Program-made: the position numbers and the translations under genes
The notes under the pieces: model-generated
The model's database searches: none
Told to the model about the DNA's origin: nothing
The model's input: the letters and a program-made list of their open reading frames with translations, nothing else
Source: Mortierella sp. BCC40632
Lineage: Eukaryota; Mortierellomycota; Mortierellomycetes; Mortierellales; Mortierellaceae
DNA: 64,000 bases
Assembly: GCA_011634665.1 (NCBI GenBank)
Contig: WAEK01000017.1
Span: 1,107,501-1,171,500 of the forward strand
Direction: 5' to 3'
In this document: one piece after another, positions 1 through 11,799 of the stretch
Position numbering within the stretch: the stretch's first letter is position 1
How the letters are laid out: each line of letters opens with the position of its first letter

Positions 1-1
1 T

Positions 2-1491
2 ACTTCTCCAGCCAATGAAGATGTTGTTTCTCCAGCCAATGAAGATGTTGTTTCTCAAGCCAATGAAGATGGTATTTCTCCAGTCAATGAAGATACTACT
101 CTTCCAGTCAAAGAGGATACTCCAGGTATTGTTTCCCCCTATTGTCCTTTTGATTTTAACTACTCCTACCAAAGGCTCCGATATTAACAGAAGCTGGCTG
201 TCATCTCCTTCTATATTCCTCTGTCTAGTATGTCCAGATCCAGCCATAGACGTTACAGGAGAGATCTCTGCATCCACAACGACAAAAAAGAAAAAGAAAA
301 AGAAAAAGAAGACAGAGAAAGGCTTTCCTGCTGCCGAGAATGATGACTTTGACGAAGTTCCTACGCCGGAGCTGTTTGCTCCTGAAGGAATTTATGATCC
401 GTACGTGAAGACTGCTTGTAGTCAGAACAACACTTAGATATGCCAAAGTGGCATGGTTGTCCTCTAGCCCTGTATTTTAACCAAGGTTTATTTTCTCCGC
501 TCATTTACTACACTCCCGTCCGCTTGATAGAAAATTGCCTGTGGATGATAGATTCCGATCAGCAATGGAGAGTTTCCGCAAGGAGCGTGTGTTTAATTCA
601 CTGACGTCACGTCTCTTGGCAACCTACTTCAGTCATGGAGGCATGGATGAGAGTATACAGGGACGCGAAGACATCGCCCTGGACATTGATATTCCTTATG
701 TGAACGAGACTTTCCTATCGACCTATATGTTTGGTCGATCTGGATGGTATGACCCAATCGACTTTGAGCTGGCTCCGAAATTAGTGATTGCATTTATCAA
801 GTATCTCTTGGCCAAGCGCGTCCTTCCAGAATACAGAAAGGAGCTTTTGGACTCTCTCGCTCTATCGTTTGAGGTGAAGCGACAGGCGCCGAGATGTCGA
901 CGGTTCAATTCTTTGATGCCAGACTGGGTCAGTGGATCCCTTTCGGCCTTGCTCTTGCAGGATTATGAGTTCGAAAAAGTCTCTGAAGAGAATATCACAT
1001 GCTTGGAAAAGGAGCTTGGCTCTGAGGTCACAACAGCCAAGAAGTGCGGAAGAACTATCGAGGTCTCAAGAAAGAGAGGTTTGGCAAGGGTCGTTGAAAT
1101 CAAGCAGGCGGGGCAGGCACCACTGCCTTCCAACATGTCAAATGGCGCCAATGCCAATAGATCCCGCACGATTGCCAAGGTCCGCCTGACAGAGTTTATC
1201 CTTGGGAATAGCGTAGACGACCAAGACGATCTAACGGACGTTTGGAGCGACTGGTACATTTATCTCGGAAGTGAAGCGGCAGCACAATTGGAACCGGGCG
1301 TAGTTCTTTACGGTAACTTTTATAGAGTCACCATCAAGAACACACCCGATAGTCAGGAAAGCAATGAACAGGACAAGGAGCCAAGAGGCCAAAAGGAACT
1401 GGAGCACCCTGTCGTCGTGACTTTTGCAAGGCCCTGTATGGCTTACCCAGCGTGCTATAGAGAAGAGGATGCTTACGAGTCGGATGACTAG
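2..1491 (+). CDS. Arb1-like Argonaute siRNA chaperone (ARC) subunit, 3' part of gene
   Basis: Three exons can be joined: 2-125, 238-400 and 531-1491 (TAG). Introns 126-237 (GTATTG...CCAG) and 401-530 (GTACGT...ATAG) keep phase, and the 5' end lies outside the window. The first exon encodes an imperfect 8-residue repeat of the type SPANEDVV. The second encodes a Lys run followed by a short acidic segment and an IYDP motif. The long exon carries an F-R-K-E-R helix, a conserved GG in YFSHGGMD, and a globular body. This order (Lys-rich linker, acidic D/E-P segment, YDP, RFRxxR, GG) recalls the fungal Arb1 family, which with Arb2 loads siRNA onto Argonaute for heterochromatin silencing. The family call is from memory of the pattern and is moderate; the splice model is stronger. 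It converges on the ATP-citrate synthase gene, 299 bp apart. Confidence 0.6.
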
Positions 1492-1790
1492 TTGCTGTCA
1501 AAAGGGCAAGTACTAGTTGTGCCAACATAGGCGCTCTCTGCTTTTTCAATCCACCAACTACGATTGATAGTCAACCCTCCGGAATTTCAGTTTGATCGTT
1601 AGCAACTTTTATGAAGGAGGACAGGCACAAGATTACTTTCGGCCTCTCTATCATAGTCTTAGTGTACTATACCGCTTCTTGATTTAGGTGTAAAGCCTTT
1701 TTCGCAGTTCAAAAATGGTCTTCAGATGATGTTTATTGATTTGATATGATAGTGTTACATGACAGAGCGATTTCAATGATGTGGATCTAA
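1492..1790. other. convergent intergenic spacer
   Basis: This AT-rich spacer separates the 3' ends of the Arb1-like gene (+) and the ATP-citrate synthase gene (-). No open frame or repeat of note is visible; it should hold both 3' UTRs and polyadenylation sites. Confidence 0.5.
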
Positions 1791-4700
1791 TTAAGCCTTC
1801 TTGTTAATCGAGTCCAGAGAGACTGCAGTGCGTCCGAGCTCGTTACCAGGAGTCAAGTACGAGATATCATCCCAAGGATGTCTGTAGAGACCCTGCTTCA
1901 GACGCTTCTGATCCAAGTAGTGTCCAATGAATCCGATGGAGCGACCCAACACGAAGAGTCCGTTGAGAGTTCCAATCTTGATGTACTCCTCTGCCTCGTC
2001 GCGGGTGAAGGCTCCCGAGTGTCTCAAAAGGTCGACAAACAAGATACCAATAGCACCGTCGACGTTCAAGATCAGGTTGTCCTTCTTGGAGGTGGTGATG
2101 TTCTCAACCTGGAGAGCATAGTCGAGCACAGGGGTGGCTGGGAAGTGCTTCTTGGCATACTCCTTGATAATCTCGACACGGAGATCTGGGTTCGTGCGAG
2201 ACTTGATCTTGTGACCAATACCGAGAATCAGTTTGTTCTGCTTACGCATGACAGTAACAAACTCTCGGGGAGTCAACGACTTGTCATAAGCGGACGAGAA
2301 CTGTTCAGCAGCACCATCAAGTGCTCCACCGAATCGGTCACCAATTGTCAGCAAACCAGCGCACAAAGAGGAAACAAGGTCCTTGCCAGCTCTTGCCGTG
2401 ACAATTGTGTTGTGTGCACCAGAGACAGCTGGACCATGATCGGCAGTAAGCATGAGGACCATCTCAATAAACTTGCAAGCATAGTCGGGCAAACGGCGCT
2501 TGAACCACAAGAGGGAGAGAACACCTCCGATACCAATATCCTCCTTGAACACATCCGAGATGCGCATACCAGCATAAAGAAGCTCCTGGCCACGGTCATC
2601 GCAAATGGTCGAGACAAACGAAGCAGGCTTGCGGACCAATCCGAGCTCCTGAGCCCAAGAGTAGTCGATGGGGATCTTGGGTGTCTCGGGCTCAGTCTTG
2701 GGCTGGATAACACCCTTCTTGACCAGGGACTGGAAAGTCTGGTTCAAGACGAGGGGCAACTTCTCAAAGGTATCTGGGACAATGATACCTGCAGCACGGA
2801 GAGCCTTGTTCTTGGCATCAGCCGTCTCGAGATCCGACTGAGCGAGAGCACCAGCATGTCCGAACTGAACCTCTGTTGCGAACATCTTTGCGCAAGTTCC
2901 AATGCACCAGGCGATCACAGGCTTGCGGATGGTACCGTTCCTGACAGCCTCGCAGACCTTGTACTCTTCGACACCTCCGACCTCTCCCAAAAGCACAAGC
3001 ATCTTGCAGTTGGGGTCCTGCTCATAGCGAAGCAAGTGGTCAATGAAAGTCGATCCTGGGTAACGGTCGCCTCCGATGGCCACACCTTCGTAAACACCAT
3101 CGGTTGTTCGGGAGATGATGTTGTTCAATTCGTTGGACATGCCTCCGGATTTTGAGACGTAAGCGACAGATCCAGCACGATAAAGTTTGGACGAGACGAT
3201 GTTATCCATCATGCCTCCAGTGTTTCCGATCTTGAAGCAGCCAGGCTTGATACCTCCCACTGTGGCGGGTCCGATAACAAGAACATTCTTGGCCTTGGCC
3301 TCCCACAAGATTTGACGAGCACGACGCTCTGGAACTCCCTCAGCAATGATGGCGATGGTCTTGATCTGGTCCGAGTGCTTCAAGAGATCCATTGTCGACT
3401 GGTACACAGAGCGGCACGATGCAAAGTTGACAACGGTATCAACATCGGGGAACTTGGCTGTGGCCTCCTCAAGAGTAGTGAAAACAGGCAAGAGAGTCTC
3501 CTTGGTACCCCAGTAGAACTTCTGGACGTGAGCTCCTCCAAAGGGATAGATCATAGCCGCAACAGAAGGCGCCTCACGCTTGCAGATAAAGTCAAAGTCG
3601 AGCATTCCTTGGACGGCACGAGGCTGCATACCATAGATGAACGAGCGGGTCTTTGCAGTGAATGGTACGTTGGAATCGTGGCCTTCAATCTTGTCAGCCT
3701 CAGGGAAGTAGGTCATCCTGTCGACGGCAGGTGGGGTGCCAGCGCGCGAGGTGGGGGCAGTTGGGACTGGGGTGCCAACGGTGCTGTTGGTACCCAAGAG
3801 CTGATCCTGCAACAGGTTTCCTGAAGGAGATGCGCCGTTGGCAGCAGCGGTGGCAGCAAGATTGTCTGAGGATTGGCCAGTCAATGCCAATGGGACGATC
3901 TCGGTAATATGGGTCTCGGGTCCAAAGACGCGAATCTCAACTCCCAATGACTCTCCCAACTGGCGGATGGAACGAAGACCTTCCTGGTAGTTGGGACCAC
4001 CACGGCGAACAAAGATGCGAACCTTGTGAGCGATCAAAGGCTGCTTGAACTCGGTCAAGGCACGAACAATACCCTTGAAGGTTGAGGCGACGTTGGTAAA
4101 GTTGGCGATACCACCACCGATGATCAAGACCTTGCCATCAGGGTGAGGGACGGGGGAACGCGTCATCAGATCCAAGATGGTCTTGGCATACTCATAAGTC
4201 TGCGTCTCAGTGGGGGCTCCAGAGTATTCACCGTAGTTGGCGAGTTCATTTGCTTGTCCAAGAGCAGCAATGGCGTCACTGTAAACAACGGAAGCTCCTC
4301 CACCGGCGACCATGGTCCAGATGCGACCATCCTTGTTCAAGATGGTGAGCTTGAGAGAAGCGCCAGTCTTGGAGTCAAGCTCCTGGACATAGGCTTCCTC
4401 TTTGGTCAACTCGCGACCAAAAGGAGCAGGGAACTCCATGGCAGGACCAGCATCGGCACCAGAGGCAGATGCAACAACGCCAGCAATACCAATGTTCTGA
4501 GGAGCTCTAGCAATGGTCCACTTGGGACCAGCCTCGAATTCAGCAGTCTGATCCAGCTTGGCAGCGAGATCAAGGTAGTAGACACGAGCAGGCTCGGTCT
4601 CTGTGGGGTCCAAGACAACGAGTGGGTTGATCTCGAGGTAGGTGAAGTGGAGATCGATGTAGACGGCATAAAGACGGGAGATGAAGTCAATGAGGACATC

Positions 4701-5360
4701 GTGCTTGGACTCGGGGACATTGACAAGAAGTGCGGAGCGGATGGCCTCAGCGGAGGGGAATGCATCCTGAACCTTGACCTGAAGTCTGACAGCCTTGGCG
4801 TCTACATCGCCAATATCAATACCACCCTCGTGTGTGAACAAGATGTTGTCGCCATCACGATCAGAATTGATACAGATGTAGTACTCTGTGTTGGATGGGT
4901 GAGGGATGAAGGGCTCGACAAGGAAAGTCTTGAGGACTCCAGCGACCGAGTCGACCTAAAGGATTGAGAGAGAGACACGGACATTTGAGAATGGGGGTCA
5001 GTATTAACCTTAACGGGAAAGGATCTGGGGTGTGTGACCTCAAAGTCTTCGGGGAGGGTACGTGTAGCTTTGAAGCGGGGGAAAAAAAAAAAAGAGAGAA
5101 ATCGGGTCTGGAAGCATGCATGTCTCCTTGACGAACATTCACTGTTCATCCCGAGATCTTCCTTTGCTTGCACTGTCTTTGAAGAGAAAGAAAGAGAAAG
5201 AGCTCACAATTGTTTGCTCTGTTCATTTTAACGAACAGCACCTCTTTGCCCACCCCACCCCAACCCACTGACCCTGTCCACGGAAAATGGTTACGACGGA
5301 GGACCACTTTACTGTTCTGTGTCACTGAAACGTGTCCTGTCCACGGAGCTTATTCCATGA

Positions 5361-5391
<31 letters not shown>

Positions 5392-5901
5392 CTTTCTTTT
5401 TCGCTCCAGTTACTCCAGCGCCACTACAACCCCAAATACTCCACGATCCATCTCTTGCTGAGAGAGTGGGATAGGTGCAAAGCAGCGTGGGACAAAGATG
5501 AGGGAGAAAAAAAGAAAACTTACAAGAACATCCTTTGCAGCGTGCTCTTCGATCCAGGCTCGTGCCTTGGCCCAGTCGGCGTTAAGGAGAAGAAGACCGG
5601 ATTTGCCACGACGCTTGATCAGCTGGTCAGGCTTTGCAACGAGCTTGTGAGTCAACAACCAAGGGTGGTTGACCTCGAGCTGGTCCAAGGTTGAGCGGAC
5701 ATGGTTAGCAAAGGCAGCGCCGTCAGCGGAGTTCCGCAGAGACGTATCAATGGAAACATGAGCCAAACGAGTTGTTGGCTGGATGAACTTTGAGGTCGGT
5801 GCTGTCGATGACTCGTGTGACTCTGTGGGAACTGGGGCGCGGTGAAGCCAGTGTGCAAGCAACAGCTTTCCGTCGTATTCGCGAACAGCCTTGGCGGACA
5901 T
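1791..5901 (-). CDS. ATP-citrate synthase (ATP-citrate lyase), fused single-chain form
   Basis: Two exons, 5901-5524 and 4955-1791, are joined across a 568-bp intron (GTAAGT donor at 5523, AG at 4957-4956, phase 0). The product is about 1180 residues, compared with about 1100 in animals. The enzyme makes cytosolic acetyl-CoA and oxaloacetate from citrate, CoA and ATP, feeding fatty-acid synthesis. The N-terminus ([12 protein letters not shown]) and the [13 protein letters not shown] segment mark the ATP-grasp half. Next come the [12 protein letters not shown] region and citrate-binding and CoA-ligase segments, including [15 protein letters not shown]. The motif FGHAGA places the phospho-histidine at about residue 826. 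A citrate-synthase-like C-terminus follows ([33 protein letters not shown]). A linker near residues 500-560 is rich in Ala, Ser, Thr and Pro and looks lineage-specific. The fused form is found in animals and several fungal lineages; ascomycetes split it into two genes. The intron holds a T run of about 27. Confidence 0.97.
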
Positions 5902-6375
5902 GATGTGGAGATGGTCTTGATAGAGGAGGAGGAGAAGGGAAAAAAAAAAAAAAAGAAAGATAGTGGTGGTAAACAGGAAGAAATGCAGACTAGGTATACA
6001 AGAGAAAAAGAAAAAAACAATGGGGTGGTGGTGGTGGTGGTGGTAGTGGTGGTTGAAGAATTAGGAAAGGATAAAGAGGCGATCCAACGTTGGCCAGATG
6101 GACACACGTATTTAAGGGAGCGAAGAGACAGAGAAGAAAGAGAAAAAAAAAAGTGGACTGATCAATGCCGACGGGTCCATGGGCGGAGAGCTCCACGAAT
6201 CAGAGCCTTGGCCAGGGTGAAGGGACCAGTTGTTCGACTGGGCTTGGCCGGGCTTTTTTTTTGGGCCAGAAACTGTGACGGACAGCGGTGGGGAAGTGGA
6301 ATGATTGCGGTGGCCGAGTCTCCACTGGCTTGACTCCTGGGGTGTCCGTCGTGAAATAAATGTCTCTATGATTCG

Positions 6376-6379
<4 letters not shown>

Positions 6380-6426
<47 letters not shown>
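6380..6426. repeat. poly-A tract of about 47 nt
   Basis: An uninterrupted A run lies about 480 bp upstream of the ATP-citrate synthase start codon. On the coding strand of that gene it is a long T run, a candidate nucleosome-depleting promoter element. Its exact length is likely unstable. Confidence 0.9.
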
Positions 6427-6429
<3 letters not shown>

Positions 6430-7636
6430 TTACGCGCCGCCAATCAGCCATTGGGGAGAGAGAAAGAGAGAGAGGGAGCGAGAGAGAGCGGGGGAGACAG
6501 GCCCGTCCCCGGAGGGTATGCGGAGGCTGATCGTAAGAAAACGGACTGCGGGCGATTTGTGAGTAACAGGGCGACCTGAATAGAAATAGAGTTGCCAGCG
6601 TCTGTTTGTATCCGTGTGAGGTGAGGATGAACCTTTCGCCTGCCTCCTCCTCTCCCAGACAGACAATCTTTCGCTCCTGTGAAGGCAACATCACGCCATG
6701 GGGTCATGGCAATCTTTCGCTGGGTATCGGTGGTTCGCATACGCGTACGCACTTTACCTGTTCAGTGTTTGCGAACACCTCACTCTTCTCAGACTGCCAC
6801 ACTCATTCTCGCTGTCTACGTTCGACGTGTAAAGTATACACACACACACACATACACACACACAGCTGCAACTGGGCTGATTGTCAGTAGGTGAGTATAC
6901 CAACGGCTATTGGCGGGCTATTGGCGGGCCATTGCTGGCGCCTTGTTGCGCGCGAAAAGTGAGAGTGGGGGAGAAGGGGAGAGGGTTCACTGTGTTGGGC
7001 TGGGTCACTTCCTCTCCCCCCTCTCTTTACGAGGGAGGGTGGAGCAGCACCCAATTCCTAGCATGCCCAACCCAATCTACGTTTCGTTGGGGGATTGAGA
7101 GAGAGGAGAGAGCGAGAGAGAGAGAGAGAGAGAGAGGAGGGGCCAGTTTGCTGTCAGCCACAATATACTCTTTGACGGAGCACAGATTCGAGGTGACCCC
7201 TCTGGAGACCAACAAAAAGTGATGGGGAGTGCGCAAGATACAGAGACAGCGGTGCCGTGTCGTGTCGTGTTAACCAACAATAACAGCAAGACATACATCG
7301 ACGAGTGTGTCTTGACTCCTTCACCCGTCGGTTGAGGGTCCTCTTCTTCTCTTTGATTGTTTGATTGATTGATTGAGAGAGAGAGAGAGAAAGGAAGGGA
7401 GGGGGAGGGAGGGAGGGGACGAATTCAGCCCAGACGACGTTGGTCTGTTATCTCTTTGATAAGCCTGGCTGGCGCCAATTTCTTGTTCAAGGCATCGAAT
7501 CGTCTAGACATATGTCCGCGTTCAGTTCAGATATGACCCACCCCAGGCTTTTCTTTTTTGCGCATCTCGAGAAGGAGCCACTTTGGGTGAGCATTGTTTG
7601 TCATCCGTTCATCCTTCCAGCCATCCATCTAATCAG

Positions 7637-7717
7637 CCATCCATCCATCCATCCATCCATCCATCCATCCATCCATCCATCCATCCATCCATCCATCCAT
7701 CCATCCATCCATCCATC
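7637..7717. repeat. (ATCC)n tetranucleotide microsatellite
   Basis: About 20 perfect copies of ATCC run without interruption, preceded by a few imperfect copies from 7610. The tract translates as a His-Pro-Ser repeat, but nothing suggests that it is coding. Confidence 0.95.
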
Positions 7718-8034
7718 GTTTTAAATCGGGGCTCTCTCTTATCCATCCTATCCTTTTGACTGATCTCTCTTTCTTCTCTCTTTGAACAAAAAAAAAAAAA
7801 GACTACCTACCCGGCTGCATTCATATCCATTTTAAAATGCATACAATGCAGACAGGAAACACCTCTCTCTCCAATAAAGTATATGTAGACTCGCTCAGAC
7901 TTGTCACCCCTACTCATTTGGACCACAGCTCTAGACTTTCTTTTTTTTTTTTTTTTTATTCTGCTTTTTTAAGTAACTGTTGGTCTTATTTATGACCAAT
8001 CCTCAATGTTCATTCAAGAACAGATATCTCTTGT

Positions 8035-11000
8035 CTAGGCTGAATACACTGGGGGGTGAGATGAATAGTCTGGTGGTGGCGGAATTCCTCGAGAACACAG
8101 ACTGTCCTCTGGTGTCTGATCCGAGTAAGAGTAGTGGTGGTGCTGATGTGGAGATCGAGCGTAACTGGTACCGCTGATCATCATACCACCATAGTCAGAA
8201 TCAACTCTGCTATAATTTTCATCCAGGCTTTGTCTGTTGCTTGTCCGTGACCCGGAAGGAGCCTCGTAAAGCGGGAATGGATGGGGTGAGAGCGACCTGG
8301 ATCTATTGCGAGAAGCTGAGGCTACAAATAGAGCGTCACTTGTCGCAATTGAATGACTTTGATGGTGCTGTCGCCGTTGCTGAGGGTCTGGAATCACCTG
8401 GCTATTTTGAATGAATAGTCGACCATCTCTCAAACCCGCTAATACGGCCTCGTCACCCTCTGCAAGCGGCGGCAAGTCATTGACGTTTGCTATCGAAGGT
8501 AAAACCATGAGGGACTCTGGATCGAGTGCCCTGTGCATCTGATGCTCATCATAACTCGGTATAAGTGGTGCTGATCCACGAATAGTTGAATCGTAATCTT
8601 CTGTGCGTTCTGCACTTTCACTCCTTGCCGCTACAGGACCGACGCCGACATATTCATCCATACTCATGACTCTTGGTCTTAATGGCATTACAGGATTAGG
8701 TGATGAAGACGGTGATGGTAAACCAGACTGACTAGAGATCGCTGGGCTCGATACTGAGAACGGCAACGGGGATGATGGGAGTTGAACCATGGATCCATTC
8801 TCAAGGAGTGATCTCCTCAGTGGATGTTGGCTCACCCCGCCCGCATCCTCTTCGTCCTGATTTGAGATAGATATCGATGGCACAGTACGATGGCGACTAG
8901 AAGGACCTGTCCCGTTCAAGTCAATTCCAGCAGCATCGAGACTACTCCTATTCGTTTGGCCTGAGGATGGCGTCCCAGAACCATTGGATTCTTCAACCCC
9001 TCTGGATGTGCTCCTTCTTCCTCGTGCAAATGCAAAGAAGCCTCTGGCGACACTTCTTCTTCGACCCTCTCGCTCTCCTTGATCATTGAGTCCATGTGAG
9101 CTGTCGGTTTGGCTACTGCTGCCATTTGACATGGGTACACTAGTGGTAGACGTGCTGCATAACCCTTGTGTCTGCAAGGAGTTGACACTCGAACCAGAAT
9201 CTGGTCTTCGCTCGGGATCACGTCCAGTTCGTGAGCGCGATCGGACTCTTGAGTGAGACTTTCTTGGCTGGATCTCCATTTCGGCTTGCCTTTGTCTATC
9301 AACCTGCATCAGAACCTCGGATCCTAGCACATTCCCTGGCGCAACCATCGAAAGAGGGGCTGTACCAGCGCTTAGATTCGTCTGCTCTCCGCTCTGACGG
9401 GCTGGTCTCGATCCCGCTTCCGTATTAAAATTCGAAGCTTCCGCTGCATAGGCACTTCCACTGCTCTCTCTATGCTCTCTTGAGTTGGAAGTGTTTTGGG
9501 TTTCTTCATCCTGCCTAGAATCGTTACTAATTCTGTGAGGAAAGCCAGACGGTCCAAGTAGTTGCAAGGCCGTTGACACGACTGTAGCCGAGGAATTTGA
9601 TGGTGTCGCCTGTTCAACGACGTGAATTCCTCCGCGCACCAAAATGTCGGCCTCTGTCCCGAGTAATGACTCTCCATTTTCGCCTTCCCATCCTTCGATC
9701 TGGAAGCCACCGAGGCACGCATCCTGAAAGATATGCCGTCTTATCTTTGCTAGTTTTGGAACGATCGCTTCACGATACCCTTGCATGGATTGCAAATGCT
9801 CGTTCTCTTGTGCTACAAGAAGCTCGGCTGACTTGTGGGCTGCTCTCAACTTGGATATGTACTCACGCAGTGCTGACTCGGCGTCAAAAGGGACCACCTT
9901 GTATTTGCCTTTTGCGGTTTTGGCAACGGGTTCTGTCAAGATGAGAAAGGGAAGGGTGTTGTGTTAAAGAGGGAGCTGTTGAGCTTGATCACAAGCCTTC
10001 CTGCTAGGGCGGATGTCAGTAAGGCAGGACAGATAATCGAAATAGTTACCAAAGTATGACTGTACTGCAGATGGTTTGACGGGAAGTGTCAATGGAGGAA
10101 CGAGACCAGGACATGCTTCCCGAGCAGTGCTTTCATTCGAATACGCATTTGACAATGACAACTCCACGCGGAGATCTACAACCAATAAATAAGGCAATCA
10201 TTGGTACGGTGCAAAATAACAGCAGTGATAGGCGACTTTGCAAAAAAAAAAAAAAGGTAATTGGCTTACATAGTCTCATTCTCCGACTGGCTGTCAGGGC
10301 GTACTCAACTTTCCAAACCTTATAAGCAGCCTCTGGATATCCTATCAGCGCCATTAAGGAGGCTTCACTCAAGTTGGCCGCTCTAGCCAAGTTGCTGAGC
10401 GCCGTGTTGTACTTTAACAATTGCTGCCTAGCGCTGGTAATCTTGATGTCGTATTCCTTGAGCTCTAGTTGCCAGTACTGTTCTTCTGGAAAGTCCGTGT
10501 TCGCAACTTCATCTATTCAAAGATCACAACCAAGCAGGTAGCAAATACCAAATACCAAAGACTGTTAAATATTCCGCCTCTCCCATGACTGAATTGCTGA
10601 AATAGCATGAGGCGATCTATTCGGTACATACCATGTGACCGGTCAAAGACCTGTGAAGGAGAAGGAGATGCTCGATGGTTAGAAGGATGTATTATCTGTG
10701 GCTTCAAGTCTCACACTCTTTTTTTTTCTTCTTTTTTTTCTAGACAATCGCTAAATCGCTTACTGATTCGTTGAGCCGTTTGAGCTGGCGCGTCTCTTCA
10801 AGTAGCACCTCCTTGTCCTTTTGCAGCTTGAGCTTCTATTGTCCATTTAGAAATTCCCGCAAAATGTTACTCTCCGGAATAAACTAATTTCCAAGGTGAC
10901 TTCTCAATTTTTTTTATCGAAAACCTAAAAAACCTGATGTCCTTACGGTCGTCACCACATTGTCCCGGTTGCGCAAACAGGTTCGACGCTCGTCTTCCAA

Positions 11001-11799
11001 TGCTTTGAGTTGATTGATTTCCTGTCGGTATGCCTTCTCGCACTCAGCCTTGTTAATCGTGAACATCGAATCAAGATGCTTCCGTGCCTTATCCCTAATC
11101 GAGTAGATGGAAGGAAGTGGAGGCAGGAAAGTTAATATCATGAGACCAGGTGCTCAGACGCTCAGACGTACATCATTGAGCCCTTTTAACTGTCGACTTC
11201 TAGTGAATGTAGTCGACTTTCGACCGTCCCTTATTTTCAACAGCCCGGACTTTCTTTTCTACAGCACAGTCGTACTGTGAGTATTGCACAGAGAGGAATG
11301 TTGAACAGTGGCATTGGGCGGGGCGAGCACAGCAAGCTTGCCCCGCGCATTGCTGTGTGTCGTGTGATGCACCCTTCGGTTCAAGTGTCTCGAAGGGTGC
11401 TTTTTTTTGCGTGAAAGTGACTGCTTGGCTGGACCCAGATCTTAATCCCCATTTCCTGCCAAAAGTTAACCTGTTTGGTCGAGAATAGCGGAGGTGTCTT
11501 TCATCCTAATCTAGGATTGCCTTTTCGCTTCCCATTTCCACTGGTATCTGAACGCAAAAAGTTCTGCCTTCAGGCTGAGACCGAGAACGGTCAGTCCAGC
11601 GCTACAAAATGTCAACTTACGCCCGGGATTGTCCTACTGCACAGAGATCCTGCAACTGTCGAAGACGGTTATTGAGAGAGACGAACTCGGCCTGGTTGGT
11701 CTTGATCATTTCCAAGCTGGGTGTTAGAGAGGGGATATGGCTATAGAGCCGTAAGAGGCTCCCGTGGGCCTCCTCAAGTCTTTTAGAAGCTGTCGCCAT
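8035..11799 (-). CDS. hypothetical coiled-coil protein with Ser-rich C-terminal half
   Basis: Seven exons can be joined with consistent phases: 11799-11621, 11094-10947, 10835-10764, 10650-10632, 10512-10270, 10175-10050 and 9932-8035. Every intron begins GT (GTAAGT, GTAAGG, GTAAGC, GTATGT, GTAAGC, GTAACT) and ends AG. The product is 894 residues. Residues 1-370 are charged and helical, with heptad-like segments such as KLKLQKDKEVLLEETRQLKR, interrupted by short loops. The rest is Ser/Arg/Pro/Gln-rich and probably disordered, ending in PPPDYSSHPPVYSA, which contains a PPxY motif of the kind bound by WW domains. The architecture (N-terminal coiled coil, disordered tail) suggests a membrane-curvature or scaffold protein such as an eisosome-type factor, but no family was recognised. 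The fourth exon is only 19 bp. The ATG chosen is the first in frame; upstream sequence is the GAGAAAAA repeat. Confidence 0.78.

Larger units (their letters stand above)
5902..8034. other. intergenic region with promoter of ATP-citrate synthase and many simple repeats
   Basis: No credible gene is visible. The first 500 bp upstream of the ATP-citrate synthase start (minus strand) are pyrimidine-rich on the coding strand, with short poly-A/T and TGG-triplet tracts, as expected for a promoter and 5' UTR. Further on are CA (near 6838-6862), GA (near 7098-7138 and 7376-7393) and ATCC microsatellites. The open frames here are low-complexity translations of these tracts. Confidence 0.6.

Noticed and set aside
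1878..4967. long plus-strand frames opposite the ATP-citrate synthase gene (up to 425 codons)
   Set aside because: The minus strand has unmistakable enzyme motifs throughout; the opposite frames come from biased codon use.
5410..6333. plus-strand frames over the 5' end of the ATP-citrate synthase gene
   Set aside because: They are shadows of the minus-strand exon and of poly-T and TGG tracts.
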